Assembly (NCBI GenBank): GCA_012522955.1
Contig: JAAYJK010000075.1
Coordinates: forward strand, 1-62,516
DNA from: Syntrophomonadaceae bacterium
Lineage (GTDB): Bacteria > Bacillota > Syntrophomonadia > Syntrophomonadales > Syntrophomonadaceae
Length of the DNA: 62,516 bases
Direction of reading: 5' to 3'
Shown here: in pieces, positions 36,132 to 44,604 of the stretch
Position numbering within the stretch: the first letter of the stretch is position 1
Layout of the letters: the number at the start of each line of letters is the position of its first letter
Program-made: the position numbers and the translations under genes
The notes under the pieces: generated by a model
Told to the model about the DNA's origin: nothing
The model's database searches: none
What the model saw: the letters and a program-made list of their open reading frames with translations, nothing else

Positions 36132-37325
36132 CTAAACCCTTATGGACTCAGCCGAACGATCATTGATTTTCTTTAGCAAGCGTTCGATGTGGTCCTGGGC
36201 CAGGCGGCTCTTATCATCACTATTCTGCAGGAAGTAAATGGTGTTTTCTATTCTCTCCTGGCTGGCTTTGATTTCGTCCCAGTGACGTTCTTCTTCATAG
36301 AGGTTCATGCAGTCTTGCAGGTCATTAGCTCGGCCGGTTTCCAGATAATGCTTAAATACACTTAAGGTATTAATATCTTGATAATCGGCATGAACCAGGG
36401 ATTTACTGATGATATTGTTATATATTCTCAAATTTTTTTGGGCATTTTTCAGTTTGGATTCGGTAATCTCTATGTCCACATAACAGCGTTCCAGAAAGTC
36501 AGAGCTGTAGTCCTGCCATTGTTCCAAAACCTCCTTATAACGGTCACAGGCTTTTTCATATTCGCGATATTGCATTAGATATATTTTCATCTGCTGATTA
36601 AAGCTGTTGTGTTCCTCTTCATGGCTCTTTCTTTTCCGACGTGCTTTCAAAGAAGCAAATGGGATTAAATTACTGCCGGGAGAGGGGGAAGCTTCTTCTT
36701 TTTTAGGCTTGGTGGGCAGAATATCTGGCTCCTGAGGCCATAGATTTTCAATGTTGACTATTCCATTACGCAGCTCCAGCAATTTGTTTAAATAATTTAT
36801 ATGCTTGTTTACCTTCTCGGTATCGTGCAGGGAGATAATACACATGTTAATATCTTTGATTAATTCCTCCTTGTTCTTATGATTCTTTTTGGAGCTCTTG
36901 CGGCCCTTGTGATACTCCAGCATTTCTTTATTGATGGGCTCCAGGAATTCCAGGGCCATAATAGCGCCGAAATCCCCGGAGCTTATCTGCTGGATGTCCG
37001 GCGGAGTATTTTTGCTGAAGTAAAAGCGAGTATTGCTGAAAGGGTAATAGTAAGGACCCACAATATGGATATATTCGTTGTTGAGCAGGGTGTCCAGGTC
37101 CTTGTTCAGCCCCAGTTCATCTTCCAGCAGTTCCATCCACTGACAGCAAGGAGCCAGGGCATCTTCCTCCGATTGGGTTTCTGCTTTGAGCTGTTGATAA
37201 GTCTGCAGGCTGATGCTAAGGTGAGAATTATAATAATAAAACAGTACTTCTTCAGGGGTGTATTGGAGCAAAAGGGACAGATCTGGATAGTGAGCCTTAT
37301 CCTTATTCAAAAATGTAAAAAACAT
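36132..37325 (-). CDS. Hypothetical protein with long charged coiled-coil C-terminus
   Basis: About 397 residues, no family recognised. The first 130 residues are mixed alpha/beta (YTPEEVLFYYYNSHLSISLQ; YIHIVGPYYYPFSNTRFYF). A basic low-complexity linker follows around 145-250 (SSKKNHKNKEE; PTKPKKEEASPSPG; KARRKRKSHEEE). The remainder is strongly helical and charged, likely coiled coil. No signal peptide or membrane helix. ATG 37325 is preferred because AAGGAGG lies 5 to 6 bases upstream. It could be a structural or nucleic-acid-binding protein; this is a guess from composition only. Confidence 0.7.
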   Translation of the reverse strand: MFFTFLNKDKAHYPDLSLLLQYTPEEVLFYYYNSHLSISLQTYQQLKAETQSEEDALAPCCQWMELLEDELGLNKDLDTLLNNEYIHIVGPYYYPFSNTRFYFSKNTPPDIQQISSGDFGAIMALEFLEPINKEMLEYHKGRKSSKKNHKNKEELIKDINMCIISLHDTEKVNKHINYLNKLLELRNGIVNIENLWPQEPDILPTKPKKEEASPSPGSNLIPFASLKARRKRKSHEEEHNSFNQQMKIYLMQYREYEKACDRYKEVLEQWQDYSSDFLERCYVDIEITESKLKNAQKNLRIYNNIISKSLVHADYQDINTLSVFKHYLETGRANDLQDCMNLYEEERHWDEIKASQERIENTIYFLQNSDDKSRLAQDHIERLLKKINDRSAESIRV

Positions 37326-37540
37326 AAACAACCTCCTTAAGATTAAGATATGTTAGCATTATTTAATTTCTATATATTTCCAATAATTCCTTCTTTTGAT
37401 AAAATTATTTTTCTACTCCTTTTACTGCCTTTAATTCTGGCTGTATTTTGCATTATAATAATAATTGATTCTCCTGCGCGAAGTTATATATCGCAGGTCT
37501 GGACCATAAAGCTTAAAAATAGCCTTCAGGAGGTATTGAA

Positions 37541-37840
37541 ATGGAAATTAAATTACCTTGGTTTGTAGAGGAATTAAGGGAGAAAGACCCTGATTTATTC
37601 CCGGTGGTTAAGGCAGTGGTAGAATCAGCTTTAAAGACTCGGGCTTTGGACCTAAAAACTACCTACTTGGTGGTACTAGCTTTGGATGCCGCCAAAAATG
37701 CGGAACAGGGAGTCAAGGTGCTGGCAGCGCAAGCTCGAGCGGCTGGAGCCTCGGAAGAGGAAATCAAGGAAGTATTGAGATTGGTCTATTATGTAAGCGG
37801 AATGGATGTTATAAAAACTTCGCTAAAAGCATTTGAATAA
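37541..37840 (+). CDS. Carboxymuconolactone decarboxylase-like small protein
   Basis: 99 residues of all-helical CMD/AhpD-like character (TTYLVVLALDAAKNAEQGVK followed by AAQARAAGASEEEIKEVLRL). It lacks the CxxC pair of AhpD peroxidase-reductases, so a redox role is not supported. The start has CAGGAGG 7 bases upstream. It is followed after 29 bp by the HAD hydrolase and probably shares its transcript. Confidence 0.75.
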   Translation: MEIKLPWFVEELREKDPDLFPVVKAVVESALKTRALDLKTTYLVVLALDAAKNAEQGVKVLAAQARAAGASEEEIKEVLRLVYYVSGMDVIKTSLKAFE

Positions 37841-37869
37841 AAAGAAAGTGAAGAGAAGGAGTATAGTTG

Positions 37870-38577
37870 ATGTTTGAAGCTCTATTATTTGATCTGGATG
37901 GTACTTTGCTCAATATAGATATGGATTATTTTTTGCCCCGATATTTTTCCAGTATGCAGGCCATGGCTTATAGTATGGGCTATAAAGAAGCGGAGCGCCT
38001 GGTGCAAAAAATATGGTTTTCTACTGAAAAAATGATAGCTAATACCGATGCGGAAAAAACCAATGAAGAAGTATTTTATGAGGAATTTTTCCAGGATTGG
38101 CCTTATCCGGCGGAAGAATTCTTGTCTTTTTTTGATACTTTTTATGAAGAGGAGTTTCCCCGTTTAAGCAAATATTGTCAACCCTTTCCAGGTGTGCCAC
38201 AAATGATGGAAAACTTGTTCGGGCGGGATTTAAAAATTGTGATCGCCACCAATTCGGTATTTCCCTTAACTGCTATTGAAAAGCGATTGGAATGGGCAGG
38301 AGTTGGGCATTTTGATTATGACTTGATAACTGCTTATGAGAATATGCACTATTGTAAACCTCAGCCTGCTTATTATGAGGAGATCTGTGATCAGATAGGG
38401 GTTAAGCCTCATAACTGTCTGATGGTGGGAAACGATACCGGCGAGGACCTGATAGCTGGCCAGGTGGGGCTTAAAACATTTCTGGTCAAAAATATGCTGA
38501 TTGATAAAGGAGCCCCCCTTAAGCCCGATTGGCAGGGAGAATTAGAGCACTTGTTTAAGTTTCTTAAAAAAATTTAG
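37870..38577 (+). CDS. HAD-superfamily hydrolase
   Basis: 235 residues. Motif I is LLFDLDGTLLN with nucleophile Asp; motif II is IATNSVF; the motif III Lys is in YCKPQPAYY; motif IV is MVGNDTGEDLIAG. The helical cap between residues 15 and 85 places it with phosphatases of the phosphoglycolate/beta-phosphoglucomutase group. Substrate unknown. ATG 37870 is preferred over TTG 37867 because of the spacing to AAGGAG. Confidence 0.82.
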   Translation: MFEALLFDLDGTLLNIDMDYFLPRYFSSMQAMAYSMGYKEAERLVQKIWFSTEKMIANTDAEKTNEEVFYEEFFQDWPYPAEEFLSFFDTFYEEEFPRLSKYCQPFPGVPQMMENLFGRDLKIVIATNSVFPLTAIEKRLEWAGVGHFDYDLITAYENMHYCKPQPAYYEEICDQIGVKPHNCLMVGNDTGEDLIAGQVGLKTFLVKNMLIDKGAPLKPDWQGELEHLFKFLKKI

Positions 38578-38637
38578 AATAAAGCGGTACACCTCCGGGG
38601 GAAATTACTATTAGAAATTCTACTCGGTGGGGTGATT

Positions 38638-38829
38638 ATGAAAAATAAAAGCAAAAAGAAAAAGCTCTTGACGGAAAAAGACCTAATGAAGATGGAGATT
38701 GCCCGGGAGCTAGGCGTATGGGAGCAGATTGAGCAACATGGATGGGAATCTCTCAGCAATGCCGCCTGTGGACGCATAGGAGGCATTATGAGCAAGCGGC
38801 TGAGGGAAAGGCAGCAAGCAGGACAATAA
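38638..38829 (+). CDS. Small acid-soluble spore protein, alpha/beta type
   Basis: 63 residues. It carries the two SASP hallmarks: a MEIARELG segment, the site cut by germination protease in this family, and the DNA-binding segment GWESLSNAACGRIGGIMSKR. Such proteins coat and protect spore DNA, and this is direct evidence that the organism forms endospores. ATG 38638 follows GGTGGGGTG closely. Expression is probably forespore-specific; no sigma-G promoter was confirmed. Confidence 0.85.
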   Translation: MKNKSKKKKLLTEKDLMKMEIARELGVWEQIEQHGWESLSNAACGRIGGIMSKRLRERQQAGQ

Positions 38830-38967
38830 ACGCTATTGATACCCCGGCTATGTTTGAGCATGACCGGGGTTGCTTATTTTTCTGGCTCAACCCAGGGATG
38901 TTTTTGAGCCAGTTCGGGTAGTACCTGTTAAGCTATTGGAGTTACGTGCTCGCTGGCCTAGGAGTAG

Positions 38968-39185
38968 CGTTCTAAGCTATTGTGGTTACGAGCATTATAC
39001 TTTGTCCCGCCGTCGCCCGGTCTTATTCTCGGGCCTTGAGAAAACTGGTTGGGATTAAGTAATCCTGGCAGTGGGAGTAATTAAATCATTGTAAGTCGCC
39101 TTACCCTCCTTGCTAAAGCAAAGCATAACACTCGTATGTACTACCTGACCAACTAACCAACCAACCAACCAACTGACTGACCAAC
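38968..39185. repeat. Composite repeat R2 + R1 + CCAACT stretch
   Basis: R2 (38968-39040; GCGTTCTAAG, GCATTATACT, CCGGTCTTATTCT) is followed by the R1 core at 39119-39138 and a decayed array of ACCAAC units to about 39185. The order R2-R1-array matches 2514-3011. The surrounding gap, 38830-39300, holds no gene I can support. Confidence 0.8.
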
Positions 39186-39300
39186 TTTCCCCTTTCCCCG
39201 GTTTAACCTTTACCTGTCTAACTTCTTTTCTACTTAAGGCCCTGATTGGTTTATAATTAACTCATAGTAAAAAATGTATCAATGGCGGGTGAAAACAAAG

Positions 39301-39777
39301 ATGAAGGAAATTGAAAGAGTAAGGTCGTTTTTACAGGCTAAGAATCCGGCCATTCGGATTATTGAATTTGAACAGGATACCAGCACATCCTTCCTGGCAG
39401 CTCAGGCTCTGGGAACGGAAGTGGGGCAAATAGCCAAATCCATGCTTTTTAAGAGTAAAAAGGATGATTACATAATGGTGGTATCTACTGGTGATGTGAA
39501 AATCGATGCTAAAGCGGTGAAGGATCTGGTAGGGGCCAGGGTGCGCATGGCCAATGAAGGGGAAGTACTAGATGTAACCGGCTTCCCAGTAGGTGGTGTA
39601 TGCCCCTTTGCTTTAAAATCCCCGGTTCCGGTATATCTGGATGAAAGCCTGAAAAGGTATGAGGTGGTATATGCGGCGGCGGGTACGGCCAATACAGCTG
39701 TTCCGATTACTTATCAGCAGTTGATGGAAATAACTGGAGGCAGGGCCTGCCAGGTATCAATTGGGACTCTGGCGTAG
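39301..39777 (+). CDS. YbaK/ProX-type aminoacyl-tRNA deacylase
   Basis: About 158 residues of the YbaK/EbsC/ProX family, which hydrolyses mischarged tRNAs in trans. Signatures are EVGQIAKSMLFKSKKDDYIMV and KDLVGARVRMANEGEVLDVTGF, followed by the GGVCPFAL loop. ATG 39301 is chosen because the protein then begins MKEIERVRSFL as in relatives, with a weak GGCGGG site upstream; ATG 39274 has no site. It ends 14 bp before dnaE. Confidence 0.82.
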   Translation: MKEIERVRSFLQAKNPAIRIIEFEQDTSTSFLAAQALGTEVGQIAKSMLFKSKKDDYIMVVSTGDVKIDAKAVKDLVGARVRMANEGEVLDVTGFPVGGVCPFALKSPVPVYLDESLKRYEVVYAAAGTANTAVPITYQQLMEITGGRACQVSIGTLA

Positions 39778-39791
39778 ATGAGGAGGATCTT

Positions 39792-42700
39792 ATGAAACCT
39801 GGTTTTGTTCATTTACATAATCATACTGAGTTCAGCCTCCTGGATGGGGCCTGCCGCATAAAGGATATAGTTGCCCGGACTGCCCAGCTGGGGATGCCGG
39901 CCTGTGCAATTACTGACCATGGGGTATTGTACGGGGCTATGGATTTTTACCGGGCGGCCAAAAAACAAGGAATAAAACCCATTATTGGCTGTGAGGTATA
40001 TGTGGCTCCCCGCAGCCGGCTGGATAAGGAAGCTAGGATCGATGACAATATGTATCATCTGGTTCTCTTGTGCCAAAATGAGGTGGGTTACAGAAACCTG
40101 CTGCAATTGGTGAGCAGGTCATATCTAGAAGGCTTTTACTATAAACCACGGGTGGACAAGGAACTGTTGTCCTTATATAGTGAGGGTCTCATTGCCCTTT
40201 CGGCATGTATTGCCGGGGAGGTGCCCCAGGCTGCTTTAGCCGGCGACTATAGTAAGGCCCGGGACCTGGCCCTGGAATATGAGCAGATATTTGGCCGGGA
40301 TAATTTCTATCTGGAACTCCAGAAACACGGGATGCCGGAGGAAGAGCGGGCTTGTGAAGCTTTGATCCGGATCAGCGATGAGACGGGGATACCTTTGGTA
40401 GCCAGCAATGATGTGCATTATATCAATCAGAATGATGCGGCTCATCACGATGTTCTGTTATGTATACAAACGGGGACCGTAATCAGCGATGAAGATCGTA
40501 TGCGTTTTCCCCCCGGTGCTGCTTTCTATATGAAGAGTCCGGAAGAAATGTATGATCTGTTTTCCCAGAGGCCGGAGGCTATTAGCAATACCCTGCTAAT
40601 AGCGGGAAAATGTGAGCTGGAATTTGAGTTTGGTTCTTTTCACTTGCCCCAATTTGAGCTGGAAGCGGGAGATACCCCAGAGGAGTATCTTAGCCAATTG
40701 GTGTGGGAAAAAACCCGGGAGGTATTTGTTCAGCCTGATTCGCTCATAGATGAACGAATTGCTTTCGAACTGCAGGTTATTAATACCATGGGCTTTGCTG
40801 CCTATTTTTTAATTGTACAGGATCTAATCAACTGGGCTCGCCGCAATAATATTGCAGTGGGACCGGGCCGGGGCTCCGCAGCGGGCAGCCTGGTTTCCTA
40901 CGTGCTGGGGATTACTACTATTAACCCCCTGCAGTATGGCTTGCTCTTTGAACGTTTTCTAAATCCGGAAAGAGTCAGTATGCCGGATATAGATATTGAC
41001 TTTTGCTTTGATAAAAGAGATAGGGTGATCGAGTATATCATTCAAAAGTATGGTGCCGACCGGGTGGCCCAGATAATTACTTTCGGTACCATGGCAGCTA
41101 GAGCCGCTATAAGAGATGTGGGACGAGCTCTGGACATTCCTTATGGAGAAGTGGATAAGATAGCTAAAATGGTTCCAACTGAACTGGGAGTTACCTTGGA
41201 CCGGGCTTTAAGTATGGCTCCTGACTTGATGGAGCTATACAGCAGGGATTATACGGCCCGAAAACTGATCGATACAGCTCGGGCTTTGGAGGGAATGCCC
41301 AGGCATGCTTCGGTGCATGCGGCGGGAGTAGTAATTGGAAAAGACAGCCTAAGCCGCCTGCTACCATTGCAGCGTACCGGCGATGGCCATGTAATTACCC
41401 AATTTGCCAAGGAAACGGTGGAAGATATAGGCCTGTTGAAAATGGATATCCTGGGCTTGCGGACCCTGACCGTTATCTATCGGGCGGTGGAAATCATAGA
41501 AAAAACCCAGGGAAAAACCATTGATATAGATAAGATTGATCTGAGGGATGGAAAGGTGTATGATCTGCTTTCTCAGGGTGACACTATCGGGGTGTTTCAA
41601 CTGGAGAGCAACGGCTTGCGGCGGATATTAAAGGAAATGGTTCCCAGTCGATTTGAGGATCTGATTGCCATCATTGCCCTGTATCGGCCTGGCCCTTTGG
41701 GCAGTGGTATGGTGGAGGATTTTATCAACTGTAAGCATAGGCGCCAGGAAATAGAATATATTCATCCTATGTTGCAGGATATACTGCAGGAAACTTATGG
41801 GGTAGTTCTGTACCAGGAGCAGGTAATGCAGGTAGCCAGTATTTGTGCCAATTTCACCATGGGTGAGGCAGACATACTTCGCCGGGCCATGGGAAAGAAA
41901 AAGCCGGAGGAGATCATGGCCCTGAGGCAGAAGTTTATTCAAGGAGCAGCCCAGAATAATATAGATGAGGCTACTGCAACCCGGCTCTTTGATATTATGG
42001 AGAGTTTCGCCGGTTATGGATTTAATAAGAGCCATTCTGCCGCTTATGCCTTGATTACTTACCAGACCGCCTGGTTAAAAACTTACTATCCGGTGGAATA
42101 CATGTGTGCTTTTCTAAGCAGTGTAATAGATAACCAGGAAAAAGTTGTGTTCTATTTAAGGGAGTGCCAGGGGATGGGAATCAAAGTACTGCCACCTGAC
42201 ATCAATGAGAGTTTTGAAAATTTCACCGTTAGTGGCAAGTCTATCCGCTTTGGCCTGGGGGCCATAAAGAATGTTGGCCTGGGCGCGGTGAAAAGTATTG
42301 TAAATACCAGAAAAGAAGGAAAATTTGTATCATTATTTGATTTTAGCCAGCGGGTTGATCTGGGACAGATCAATAAGAGAATGCTGGAAAATTTGATTAT
42401 GGCTGGCTGTTTTGATACTTTAGGCATAAGCCGCAAAGAGGCCTTGTCCATTATAGAAGAATGCGTAGAATTATCGGCCAAGATTAAACAATGCCAGTCC
42501 AGTAGCCAGATGTCATTGTTTGGAGAAGTAATGGATATGGTGGAAGAGCCTCAGCCTCGCTTGAAGGGTGAGTTTCCCTCGGCCGAGAAGCTGAAAAGGG
42601 AAAAAGAGGTTCTGGGCTTTTACGTATCAGCCAACCCTATGGAAGAATATCAGGAAATACTGCCCCTGTTGAGCGGGCAAAAAATCAGCGATTTGGACTC

Positions 42701-43184
42701 AGCCCATGATGAGACTTATGTTAGGCTAAGCGGTATGGTAGTGGATTTAAACCGACGAGTGAGCAGGAAGGGTGATGCTTATGCTCGATTTTATCTGGAA
42801 GACGGCAGTGGTAGAATCGAAGTGATGGTCTTTCCACGAGCCTTAAAAAAGAATTTGGATTATTTGCAGGCCAATGAAGCGGTTCTAATTGAAGGCTTTT
42901 ATGATATGCGGGATGAAGAACCCAAAATTTCCTTGCAGCAAGCCCGACCCATACCTGAGGTCCTCAAAGAACTTCATATTAGAATTCCGGAGGAGGTTCA
43001 AAATGAGCTTCGCCCTCAACTCTTATACCTTCTGCAGCAGTATCCGGGTTCAGTGGAGGTTTTTTTACACCTGCCCGGTCGGCGCACCGTGCTTTTACAG
43101 GAAAAATATTATGTCAAGGCCCATGTCCAGCTGAAATCAAAGATTACGGAGCTTTGTGGGTTTAATAATGTATGGTTTACTTAA
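39792..43184 (+). CDS. dnaE: DNA polymerase III alpha subunit
   Basis: 1130 residues, full length for DnaE. The PHP domain opens the protein (FVHLHNHTEFSLLDGACRI). The polymerase core has GPGRGSAAGSLVSYVLGI and the catalytic acidic motif MPDIDIDFC. FEDLIAIIALYRPGPLGSG and GYGFNKSHSAAYALITYQTA follow, and a C-terminal OB domain (VRLSGMVVDLNRRVSRKGDA). It replicates the chromosome; Firmicutes usually also have PolC, not seen here. The start has GAGGAGG upstream. The dnaE-pfkA-pyk order is typical of the phylum. Confidence 0.96.
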   Translation: MKPGFVHLHNHTEFSLLDGACRIKDIVARTAQLGMPACAITDHGVLYGAMDFYRAAKKQGIKPIIGCEVYVAPRSRLDKEARIDDNMYHLVLLCQNEVGYRNLLQLVSRSYLEGFYYKPRVDKELLSLYSEGLIALSACIAGEVPQAALAGDYSKARDLALEYEQIFGRDNFYLELQKHGMPEEERACEALIRISDETGIPLVASNDVHYINQNDAAHHDVLLCIQTGTVISDEDRMRFPPGAAFYMKSPEEMYDLFSQRPEAISNTLLIAGKCELEFEFGSFHLPQFELEAGDTPEEYLSQLVWEKTREVFVQPDSLIDERIAFELQVINTMGFAAYFLIVQDLINWARRNNIAVGPGRGSAAGSLVSYVLGITTINPLQYGLLFERFLNPERVSMPDIDIDFCFDKRDRVIEYIIQKYGADRVAQIITFGTMAARAAIRDVGRALDIPYGEVDKIAKMVPTELGVTLDRALSMAPDLMELYSRDYTARKLIDTARALEGMPRHASVHAAGVVIGKDSLSRLLPLQRTGDGHVITQFAKETVEDIGLLKMDILGLRTLTVIYRAVEIIEKTQGKTIDIDKIDLRDGKVYDLLSQGDTIGVFQLESNGLRRILKEMVPSRFEDLIAIIALYRPGPLGSGMVEDFINCKHRRQEIEYIHPMLQDILQETYGVVLYQEQVMQVASICANFTMGEADILRRAMGKKKPEEIMALRQKFIQGAAQNNIDEATATRLFDIMESFAGYGFNKSHSAAYALITYQTAWLKTYYPVEYMCAFLSSVIDNQEKVVFYLRECQGMGIKVLPPDINESFENFTVSGKSIRFGLGAIKNVGLGAVKSIVNTRKEGKFVSLFDFSQRVDLGQINKRMLENLIMAGCFDTLGISRKEALSIIEECVELSAKIKQCQSSSQMSLFGEVMDMVEEPQPRLKGEFPSAEKLKREKEVLGFYVSANPMEEYQEILPLLSGQKISDLDSAHDETYVRLSGMVVDLNRRVSRKGDAYARFYLEDGSGRIEVMVFPRALKKNLDYLQANEAVLIEGFYDMRDEEPKISLQQARPIPEVLKELHIRIPEEVQNELRPQLLYLLQQYPGSVEVFLHLPGRRTVLLQEKYYVKAHVQLKSKITELCGFNNVWFT

Positions 43185-43275
43185 GCTGTATAGGTCCTTA
43201 ACCATAGCAATATCTGCTGGACTCAGGCATCAGAAAGCCCCAGAGTGGTATACAGACAGACAGGAGGATTAATGC

Positions 43276-43524
43276 ATGAATGACGATTATTTCGGACAAG
43301 ACTATATTGTGGTCAAAGCCCTGGAAAATGGAGTAACGATAATTGGTTTGACCAGAGGAAGAGACACCAAACTTCATCATACGGAAAAATTAGATAAAGG
43401 GGAAATAATGTTTCTTCAATTCACCGAACAAACGTCGGCTATAAAAATTAGGGGATATGCAGAAATATCGCATCGGTATGGAACCAGCACCAGCGGAAAT
43501 GAAAGCAGCAAGAATAAGGCCTGA
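43276..43524 (+). CDS. mtrB: trp RNA-binding attenuation protein (TRAP)
   Basis: An 82-residue TRAP subunit. The protein forms an 11-mer ring that, with bound tryptophan, wraps GAG/UAG repeats in trp leader RNA and causes termination or blocks translation. Lys38, Lys57 and Arg59 match the RNA-contacting KKR residues of B. subtilis TRAP (Lys37, Lys56, Arg58). The tryptophan pocket segments [20 protein letters not shown] and [12 protein letters not shown] are near identical. The 15-residue tail is polar and variable. The start has CAGGAGG upstream. Unusually, it sits between dnaE and pfkA; no trp genes are in the window. Confidence 0.93.
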   Translation: MNDDYFGQDYIVVKALENGVTIIGLTRGRDTKLHHTEKLDKGEIMFLQFTEQTSAIKIRGYAEISHRYGTSTSGNESSKNKA

Positions 43525-43607
43525 GTTGCTCTGAATGGGCAAGCTGCTCGCCTAAGGAGCAGTTGCGACCGGCATCCAGGCAGCTAGGAGAAAAAGGAGG
43601 TAAATCT

Positions 43608-44564
43608 TTGCAAAAGCTTGCAGTGCTAACCAGTGGTGGAGATGCGTCGGGAATGAATGCAGCCATACGAGCGGTGGTCAGGTCGGCTATATACTTGAAA
43701 ATGCAGGTATATGGTGTCTACCAGGGCTTCGAGGGCTTAATAGCCGGTAATCTAAAAGAAATGACCCTGGGCTCAGTAGCTGATATAATACATCGGGGCG
43801 GAACCATACTGCAAACCTCCCGCTCTGAATCGTTTAGGCAAGAAAAGGGCATAGAACAGGCCAAGAAAAACCTGCTTGAGCAGGGGATTGAGAACCTGGT
43901 GGTCATTGGTGGAAATGGGAGTCTGAGAGGAGGCTATGAGATTTCCCGCTTGGGGATAAATGTTATAGGAATCCCGGCCACTATTGATAATGATGTAGTC
44001 TATACTAGGTCCATTGGTTATGATACGGCGGTAAATACGGTATTAGATGCTATTAATCACATTCGGGATACCGCCAGCAGTCATGGCCGGGTATTTATTA
44101 TCGAGGTTATGGGACGTGATTGCGGAGAGATTGCCCTGGCAGCAGGGGTGGCAGGTGGTGCGGAGTCCATACTGATCCCGGAAATAGAAACTGATTTGGA
44201 ACAGCTGATTACCAAGATTCAGGCTGGCATGGATAGGGGGAAATTGCATAGTATTATTATTGTAGCCGAGGGGGTTTATCCGGTTATGGACCTGCAGAAT
44301 TATATCTTGGAAAAAACGGGACAAGATACCCGCATTACTATTCTGGGTCATATCCAACGGGGAGGGACTCCTACGGCTGCAGACCGAATCCTGGCCTCCC
44401 AGATGGGAAAGATGGCGGTAGATTGTATAGCCAATGGACAGAAGAACGTTATGATTGCAGTCCGGGAAGAGCGTCTTTTGACTATACCCCTGAGAGAAGT
44501 TGTTAACGGAAGCAAAACTCCAGAGTTGGAAATGTTTGAATTGGCCCGTATTTTATCCATATGA
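43608..44564 (+). CDS. pfkA: 6-phosphofructokinase
   Basis: 318 residues. TSGGDASGMNAAIRAVVR binds ATP phosphates and PATIDNDVVYTRSIGYDTA holds the catalytic Asp. ILGHIQRGGTPTAADR closes the active site. The usual GGDGS loop reads GGNGSLRG, so the Asp that coordinates magnesium in the E. coli enzyme is Asn; some phosphofructokinase subgroups share this. TTG 43608 is chosen because AAGGAGG lies 7 bases before it, which removes 15 non-homologous residues from the longer frame. It lies 40 bp before pyk. Confidence 0.93.
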   Translation: MQKLAVLTSGGDASGMNAAIRAVVRSAIYLKMQVYGVYQGFEGLIAGNLKEMTLGSVADIIHRGGTILQTSRSESFRQEKGIEQAKKNLLEQGIENLVVIGGNGSLRGGYEISRLGINVIGIPATIDNDVVYTRSIGYDTAVNTVLDAINHIRDTASSHGRVFIIEVMGRDCGEIALAAGVAGGAESILIPEIETDLEQLITKIQAGMDRGKLHSIIIVAEGVYPVMDLQNYILEKTGQDTRITILGHIQRGGTPTAADRILASQMGKMAVDCIANGQKNVMIAVREERLLTIPLREVVNGSKTPELEMFELARILSI

Positions 44565-44604
44565 AAAAGGTATTATTAATATCTTGGTTAGGAGGTGAGG
44601 CGGT

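Noticed and set aside
37350-37568. 72-residue hydrophobic open reading frame upstream of the CMD-like gene
   Set aside because: It has no ribosome-binding site, is AT-rich low complexity (runs of I and L), and runs through the Shine-Dalgarno sequence of the real gene at 37541.
38870-39058. 62-residue reading frame
   Set aside because: It lies inside dispersed repeat R2 and has no ribosome-binding site; the homologous repeat at 2514-2645 is not open.
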